Origin: Pedobacter sp.
Lineage (GTDB): Bacteria; Bacteroidota; Bacteroidia; Sphingobacteriales; Sphingobacteriaceae
Assembly (NCBI GenBank): GCA_028287885.1
Contig: JAQBOT010000081.1
Coordinates: 1 to 18,835, forward strand
Reading direction: 5' to 3'
DNA length: 18,835 nucleotides
Below are positions 14,555 through 18,835 of this stretch, piece by piece. Position 1 is the first letter of the stretch; each line of letters begins with the position of its first letter. The position numbers and the translations under genes were made by a program. Below the pieces are notes generated by a model. That model was not told the DNA's origin, did not search any database, and was given only the letters and a program-made list of their open reading frames with translations.

Positions 14555-16045
14555 ATGAAAAAACAATACAATAACAAGCTGGGCCATGTAACCTTGCTTT
14601 TACTACTTGCATCTTCTGCTGCAGCACCCTTATTTGCACAAAATAATATGCCACTGCAGGCAAAATCGTACGACGTTCAGAATAGGACATCGAAGGTATA
14701 TACGACGGCTGATCAATCTGATATGCGCCTAACACAAAATGGCACGTTAAACTTTAAAGAACTAAAGCAGCCATTGGAAACTCAAATCTGTGTATTTGTT
14801 GATCCGGCGATTAAATTCCAGTCATTTTTAGGTATGGGCGGTGCCATTACAGATGCTACTGCAGAGACCTTCGCCAAGCTTTCAAAGGATGCGCAAAAGG
14901 AATTTCTTTCCGCCTATTACGACCGGAATAAAGGCATTGGCTACACGCTGGCACGTACCTCGATCAATAGTTCTGATTTCTCAAGCGATACGTATACCTA
15001 TGTGAAAGACAACGACGCAGCACTGACGACTTTCAGTGTAGCGCACGATGAAAAATACAGAATTCCACTAATAAAACAGGCTATTGCGGCAGCTGGAAAT
15101 AAACTCACGATGTTCGTGAGTCCCTGGAGTCCACCAGCTTGGATGAAAACCAACAATAGCATGTTAAAAGGTGGGAAGTTAAAGCCTGAATTCAGACAAG
15201 CCTGGGCGAATTACTACGTGAAATTCATTAAGACCTATGAAAAATTGGGTATACCAATATGGGGTTTAACAGTCCAGAACGAACCGATGGCTACACAGAC
15301 CTGGGAGTCCTGCGTGTTTACTGCAGAAGAAGAGCGTGATTTTATCAAGGAATATTTAGGCCCAACATTACACAAGAATGGCCTTGCTGGGAAAAATCTA
15401 ATCGCTTGGGACCACAATAGGGATCAAGTATTCCAAAGGGCAAGCGTGATATTAAATGATCCGGAAGCAGCTAAGTATGTCTGGGGCATCGGCTTCCACT
15501 GGTATGAAACTTGGACTGGAAGTGCTCCACAGTTCGAGAACGTGAAGATGGTTCAGGATGCTTTTCCAAAAACAAACCTCTTGCTTACGGAAGCTTCTAT
15601 TGAGAAGTTTAATCCGGATAGCTTGAAGAGCTGGGCTTTGGGTGAGCGTTACGGAAATTCGATCATCAACGACCTGAATAGTGGTGCTAAAGGCTGGACG
15701 GACTGGAATATGCTTTTGGATGAGCATGGTGGTCCAAATCACGTTGGCAATTTTTGTTTTTCTCCGATACATGCAGATTCAAGGACCGGCAAACTCGTCT
15801 ACACGAATTCTTACTACTATCTTGGACATTTCTCCAAGTTCATTCTGCCGGGCGCTCAGCGGGTGGCTACTGCGTCCAACCGTGATAAATTAATTGCTAC
15901 TTCATTTATGAATCCGGATGGAGAGCTTGTAGTCGTTGTGATGAACAAGTCTAACGATAAATTAGCCTTCAATCTTTGGATCCATGGTGAGGGTGCTGAA
16001 ACGACCAGTCTGCCACATTCCATTTCTACTTACGTGATCAAGTAG
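14555..16045 (+). CDS. GH30-family glycosidase, periplasmic or secreted (probable beta-1,6-glucanase or exo-acting relative)
   Basis: From the ATG at 14555 this is a 496-residue protein with a type I signal peptide (1-28, cleavage LFA-QN) and no lipobox. The GH30 core starts at FLGMGGAITDATAETF (91-106). It has RTSINSSDFS, SPWSPPAWMKTNNS (189-202), acid/base E243 in GLTVQNEP, ESCVFTAEEERDF, WDHNRD (285-290), a HWYE segment, nucleophile E346 in LLLTEAS, and a C-terminal beta-sandwich. An in-frame ATG at 14489 overlaps the previous gene but would put a long basic extension before the signal peptide, so 14555 is preferred. It differs clearly in sequence from the preceding GH30, so it is probably an old paralogue or a separate subfamily. 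Without the lipid anchor it probably acts in the periplasm on imported oligosaccharides. Exact linkage specificity is inferred. Confidence 0.9.
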   Translation: MKKQYNNKLGHVTLLLLLASSAAAPLFAQNNMPLQAKSYDVQNRTSKVYTTADQSDMRLTQNGTLNFKELKQPLETQICVFVDPAIKFQSFLGMGGAITDATAETFAKLSKDAQKEFLSAYYDRNKGIGYTLARTSINSSDFSSDTYTYVKDNDAALTTFSVAHDEKYRIPLIKQAIAAAGNKLTMFVSPWSPPAWMKTNNSMLKGGKLKPEFRQAWANYYVKFIKTYEKLGIPIWGLTVQNEPMATQTWESCVFTAEEERDFIKEYLGPTLHKNGLAGKNLIAWDHNRDQVFQRASVILNDPEAAKYVWGIGFHWYETWTGSAPQFENVKMVQDAFPKTNLLLTEASIEKFNPDSLKSWALGERYGNSIINDLNSGAKGWTDWNMLLDEHGGPNHVGNFCFSPIHADSRTGKLVYTNSYYYLGHFSKFILPGAQRVATASNRDKLIATSFMNPDGELVVVVMNKSNDKLAFNLWIHGEGAETTSLPHSISTYVIK

Positions 16046-16055
16046 CCCTAAATCC

Positions 16056-16095
16056 AACTTGCAGCTAGGATCTTTCGTAATCACTGCTGCAAGTT
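16056..16095 (+). promoter_or_regulatory. Perfect 10-bp inverted repeat between the second GH30 and GH5 genes
   Basis: AACTTGCAGC (16056-16065) and GCTGCAAGTT (16086-16095) are perfect complementary arms around a 20-nt loop, beginning 11 bp after the GH30 stop. Only three T's follow (TTTATAAT), so it is not a standard intrinsic terminator. It may protect the 3' end of the upstream message, act as a weak terminator, or be a processing site that separates the GH5 cistron. Confidence 0.5.
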
Positions 16096-16133
16096 TATAA
16101 TCCTCATTAACCAAGTATACTTCTCGAACAATC

Positions 16134-17942
16134 ATGTTAAATAGCCTGCAAAATACAGCTCCATCCCGCAAGAAACAGTCGCGGAATATTAAATTTCTAT
16201 CATTAATCGCGTTCCTGATTCTCTTTCTGACAAGCACCAACACCTTTAGTCAGGCCTTTCTGAAAGCACAGGGTACCAAGATCGTCAATGGGGAGGGCCA
16301 AAATGTGCTGTTAAAAGGCATTGGACTTGGTGGTTGGATGTTGCAGGAAGGTTATATGATGAAGGTGAATAAGGATGGACAGCAGTATCGTTTGAAACAG
16401 CGCATTGAAGAGCTGATTGGGCCGAAACAAACAATGGAATTCTATGATGGCTGGTTGAACAATCACACCAGAAAAGCAGATGTAGACTCGCTGAAGGCTT
16501 GGGGCTTTAATTCGATCCGCTTACCAATGCACTACAACTTGTATACCTTAGCTGTAGAGCAGGAGCCGGTTGCCGGGAAAAACACCTGGCTGGAAAAAGG
16601 CTTCGCTCTAACGGATAGCCTGCTTGCCTGGTGCAAGAGCAATCATATGTATTTAATATTGGACCTGCATGCTGCTCCAGGTGGCCAGGGCAACGACACC
16701 AATATATCAGATCGTGACGCATCAAAGCCTTCGTTGTGGGAGAGCGAAGCAAACAAACAAAAGACAATAGATCTATGGGTTAAACTTGCCGAACGGTATA
16801 AAGATGAGGAATGGATCGGTGCATATGATATCATCAATGAACCAAACTGGGGCTTTCAAAACCTCGAAAAAGATAAGAACGGAACCCAGGAAAAGTTGAA
16901 TGCACCGTTGAGGCAGTTGATGGTCGAGATTACAAAAGCAATCCGCACCGTAGATCAAAAGCATATGGTGATCATTGAAGGTAACGGTTGGGGAAATAAT
17001 TACAACGGCATATTTCCGTTATGGGATAAGAACATCGCCTTGAGTTTTCATAAATACTGGAACTATAATGATGAGGCTTCCATTAATGGAATGCTGAAAA
17101 TAAGAGAAGAGAACCAAGTGCCAATTTGGTTAGGTGAAACTGGGGAGAATTCCAATGTCTGGTTTACAGATGCAATCCGATTATTTGAAAAGAATAATAT
17201 CGGTTGGTCCTGGTGGCCATTGAAGAAGATTGGATTTAACAATCCAATGGAAATAAAGACAAATCCTCAGTATGAAGCCTTTGTAAAGTACCTGAATGAA
17301 GGAGGCAATAAGCCTGCAGCAGCTGATGTTTACAAAGGTTTGGTCGCGCTTGCCGAGGCATCAAAATCAGAAAACAACGTAATTCATAGGGATGTAATTG
17401 ATGCCATGATCAGACTGCCCCTTGATCCAACGGCAAAGCCATTCAGATTACATGTAATTCAAAATAATGCTGTTCTGAAGGCCGTTGATTACGATCTTGG
17501 TCCAAATGGCGTTGCCTATTTTGACAAAGATACAGCCGACTATCATACGGCTACAGGTAAGTATACCGCTGGTAACCGGGGCCGTACGTACAGGAATGAC
17601 GGCGTAGATATCGCGAAGGATTCTACCGCAAACGATGGGTATATTGTGAATCATATAGAAGATGGCGAGTGGCTTCGGTATACCGTCCAAGTAACAAAAG
17701 CTGGGTTGTACAACTTACAAGTTGATGCAGCGGCAGGAGCCGCTCAGGGACGGATCTCCATTCTAGTTGATGATAAATCAGTTGCAAGAGACGTTGCTGT
17801 TCCTTCGACAGGTGATGTAAAGGCATTCAAAAGCATAACTATAAACAATGTTCCTTTAAAACGCGGTAAGCAAGTCATTAAAGTTGTATTCGACAAGGGT
17901 GGTTTTAACCTGCGCTCCATTAAGTTCGCCTCAAAGAAGTAA
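16134..17942 (+). CDS. GH5-family glucanase with C-terminal CBM6-like module
   Basis: This 602-residue protein starts with a signal peptide preceded by a basic segment (1-40, cleavage near FSQ-AF). The GH5 catalytic domain (about 44-390) shows KGIGLGGWMLQEGYM (61-75), GFNSIRLPMHYN (124-135, conserved R129), LDLHAAPGGQGND (176-188), acid/base E236 in YDIINEPNW, SFHKYWNYN (304-312), nucleophile E335 in IWLGETGE and GWSWWPLKK (357-365). The LHAAPG and GLGGW forms resemble GH5 enzymes related to exo-beta-1,3-glucanases more than classical cellulases. A linker (about 395-455) leads to a CBM6-like beta-sandwich (about 456-600) with YRNDGVDIA, IEDGEWLRYTVQV and GGFNLRSIKF; this module family often binds beta-1,3-glucans. 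No lipobox is seen. As the last PUL gene it would finish degradation of beta-glucan chains; exo versus endo action is unresolved. Confidence 0.9.
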   Translation: MLNSLQNTAPSRKKQSRNIKFLSLIAFLILFLTSTNTFSQAFLKAQGTKIVNGEGQNVLLKGIGLGGWMLQEGYMMKVNKDGQQYRLKQRIEELIGPKQTMEFYDGWLNNHTRKADVDSLKAWGFNSIRLPMHYNLYTLAVEQEPVAGKNTWLEKGFALTDSLLAWCKSNHMYLILDLHAAPGGQGNDTNISDRDASKPSLWESEANKQKTIDLWVKLAERYKDEEWIGAYDIINEPNWGFQNLEKDKNGTQEKLNAPLRQLMVEITKAIRTVDQKHMVIIEGNGWGNNYNGIFPLWDKNIALSFHKYWNYNDEASINGMLKIREENQVPIWLGETGENSNVWFTDAIRLFEKNNIGWSWWPLKKIGFNNPMEIKTNPQYEAFVKYLNEGGNKPAAADVYKGLVALAEASKSENNVIHRDVIDAMIRLPLDPTAKPFRLHVIQNNAVLKAVDYDLGPNGVAYFDKDTADYHTATGKYTAGNRGRTYRNDGVDIAKDSTANDGYIVNHIEDGEWLRYTVQVTKAGLYNLQVDAAAGAAQGRISILVDDKSVARDVAVPSTGDVKAFKSITINNVPLKRGKQVIKVVFDKGGFNLRSIKFASKK

Positions 17943-17945
17943 ATC

Positions 17946-18214
17946 TTGAAAGGATACAGACGATTGATCTTTGTTCTTGGCTCCCTGATAAGCCTGGTGA
18001 TTCTTTGCTCAGAATGCATGAATGGCCAGCCACCAGGCAGCTAAACACAGTGAAAAAACCTTAAGTAAGGGAATATTTTAATTGTATCGACTGTCATATG
18101 CCCTATGAAGTTTCCAGGGTAATCAGCTTCCAAACTGCGGCAAGCGGAAAGAAAAGCGCTTACATGCTTCGTACCCACCTGATTGCCATCTATCCAAATC
18201 AAACTGAAAATTAG
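17946..18214 (+). pseudogene. Probable remnant of a multihaem cytochrome c lipoprotein gene (both ends kept, middle lost)
   Basis: Two coding-like fragments lie in the gap after GH5. Fragment 1 (17946-18044, from TTG) encodes 32 residues with a basic start (MKGYRR), a hydrophobic stretch and LCSECMNGQ, like a lipoprotein signal. Fragment 2 (open from 18065, stop at 18212-18214, different frame) encodes YFNCIDCHMPYEVSRVISFQ and continues to YMLRTHLIAIYPNQTEN. CxxCH is the haem c attachment motif, and CxDCHMP followed by a LRTH-type tail resembles, from memory, the C-terminus of Bacteroidota multihaem cytochrome c proteins of several hundred residues. The haem motif has no in-frame ATG, GTG or TTG before it; only an ATG within the motif's end (18098) is available. 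The simplest reading is an internal deletion and frame change in a dead gene. A short palindrome CCTTAAGTAAGG (18059-18070) lies at the supposed junction. The N-terminal part is the less certain. Confidence 0.45.
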
Positions 18215-18225
18215 TTTAAGTTCAT

Positions 18226-18233
18226 TACTTTTG
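18226..18233 (+). promoter_or_regulatory. -7-like element directly before the thiamine-pyrophosphokinase-like gene
   Basis: TACTTTTG matches TAnnTTTG exactly and ends 4 bp before the ATG at 18238, so transcription from it would start at or next to the start codon (leaderless or nearly so). No good -33 TTTG was found 19-21 bp upstream, which lowers confidence. Confidence 0.3.
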
Positions 18234-18237
18234 TTAT

Positions 18238-18801
18238 ATGTCCTCACACCATATTGTTAAAGAAAAACAGGAGCCTGCACTATACATACATCAACTGGGC
18301 GAGTTTAATGAAGAATACTTAGGTCAGCTGCTCGAATGGAGCCCGACCTTAATTGTAAATTCCCAAGAGTATGAAAAGGTACTCAGCCTTGGCCTTAAAA
18401 CCGATGTGGTGTTGAATCCGGATCCGGAGCAGCAATACCAGGAGAACACCCGTGTAATTGAAGGCAATAGGACTGATGTTGCAGACGTACTGAACTACCT
18501 GATCTCACAAGAATATCCGGCCGTCAATATTATCGACAGAGACACGAATCTGGATGTATTGCAACAGTATATCCACAACATCAATATTGTGGTTTTCACT
18601 GCAGAGACCAAGAGTTACGCTGTTAAATCAGGGTTTAAAGTGTGGAAGCCTAAAGGCACCCAATTCGAGATCCCGTTAACCACATACTTTGAAACAAGCA
18701 ACCTGATACCAAATGAGAATGGCTTCTTTGAAGTTCGTGAGGATGGTTTCGTTGAATTCATTTTCGGCGGAGAATACTTGTTCATTACCGAAAGATTATG
18801 A
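18238..18801 (+). CDS. Thiamine-pyrophosphokinase-like protein, divergent
   Basis: This 187-residue protein has no signal peptide or TM segment. The opening MSSHHIVKEKQEPAL, the segment GQLLEWSPTLIV, the alternating beta/alpha pattern (about 15-120) and the beta-rich C-terminus (about 125-185; NGFFEVREDGFVEFIFGGEYLFI) recall proteins of Sphingobacteriaceae annotated as thiamine pyrophosphokinase; this recognition is from memory. Functional enzymes carry a DGDFDS-like Asp cluster in the N-terminal domain for ATP/Mg binding. At the matching place this protein has LKTDVVLNPDPEQQ and no DxDS, so catalysis is doubtful. It may be a non-catalytic relative or bind another nucleotide. It overlaps the next gene by 4 bp (ATGA at 18798), so translation is probably coupled. 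Confidence 0.6.
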   Translation: MSSHHIVKEKQEPALYIHQLGEFNEEYLGQLLEWSPTLIVNSQEYEKVLSLGLKTDVVLNPDPEQQYQENTRVIEGNRTDVADVLNYLISQEYPAVNIIDRDTNLDVLQQYIHNINIVVFTAETKSYAVKSGFKVWKPKGTQFEIPLTTYFETSNLIPNENGFFEVREDGFVEFIFGGEYLFITERL

Positions 18802-18835
18802 TGCAATTAAAGCGTGCTAAAGAAGCCGACCTTCC
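18798..18835 (+). CDS. Start of an unidentified gene, cut by the window end
   Basis: The ATG at 18798 overlaps the stop of the preceding gene in an ATGA arrangement, with a second in-frame ATG at 18801. Twelve residues are visible (MMQLKRAKEADL). The form is vaguely like the start of GNAT-type acetyltransferases, but it is too short to assign. The overlap suggests an operon with the gene before it. Confidence 0.45.
   Translation, partial: MMQLKRAKEADL

Noticed and set aside
18041..18247. 68-codon minus-strand frame in the gap after GH5
   Set aside because: The plus strand of the same bases encodes a CxxCH-bearing fragment ending at a natural stop, which is the better explanation.

Overview
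The window looks like chromosomal DNA of a Sphingobacteriaceae-type Bacteroidota (Pedobacter/Mucilaginibacter-like). The reasons are a SusC/SusD pair, A-rich start regions without strong Shine-Dalgarno sites, TAnnTTTG-type promoter elements, lipoprotein signals with K/S after the cysteine, and a membrane-bound Y_Y_Y/LuxR-type regulator. No rRNA, tRNA, CRISPR array, insertion sequence or integrase was seen.

Left part (1-2400, + strand): an exported VOC-fold protein, a classical short-chain dehydrogenase (SDR), and 18 bp further on an extended SDR of the PRISE (progesterone 5-beta-reductase/iridoid synthase-like) type. A gene-free stretch follows (2399-2752). It holds an 88-bp array of degenerate 11-bp units and a near-perfect intrinsic terminator that could serve both this group and the converging OmpA-type lipoprotein gene (2753-3280, - strand).

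Central part (3378-17942, + strand): a polysaccharide utilization locus (PUL). A 972-residue membrane-spanning sensor/regulator (periplasmic propeller, Y_Y_Y domain, one TM helix, coiled coil, LuxR-type HTH, no kinase) lies upstream of SusC, SusD, a PKD-containing lipoprotein that is probably a surface glycan-binding protein, a GH16 lipoprotein, a GH30 lipoprotein, a second GH30 with a type I signal peptide, and a GH5 with a C-terminal CBM6-like domain. GH16 plus two GH30 plus GH5 points to a beta-glucan with beta-1,3 and beta-1,6 linkages (laminarin-, fungal-wall- or pustulan-like). In the inferred model, surface lipoproteins bind and cut the glucan, SusCD imports oligosaccharides, periplasmic enzymes process them, and the regulator senses them. 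No GH3/GH1-type beta-glucosidase is present here, so the last step would be encoded elsewhere.

Control elements: the regulator-susC gap holds a perfect 11-bp tandem direct repeat, a near-consensus Bacteroidota promoter, and a perfect 9-bp inverted repeat at the predicted transcription start. A terminator-like hairpin sits between the binding-protein gene and GH16, and a 10-bp inverted repeat sits before GH5. Both could grade expression within the operon.

Right part (17943-18835): about 295 bp without an intact gene contains what looks like the two ends of a decayed multihaem cytochrome c gene, a lipoprotein-like N-terminus and a CxxCH-bearing C-terminus. After it come a thiamine-pyrophosphokinase-like gene with an apparently missing catalytic motif and the first codons of an overlapping gene cut by the window edge.

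Most notable: the helically phased 11-bp repeats at two intergenic sites, the susC promoter/hairpin architecture, and the cytochrome remnant. The catabolic system itself is a recognisable type of beta-glucan PUL rather than an unknown one.
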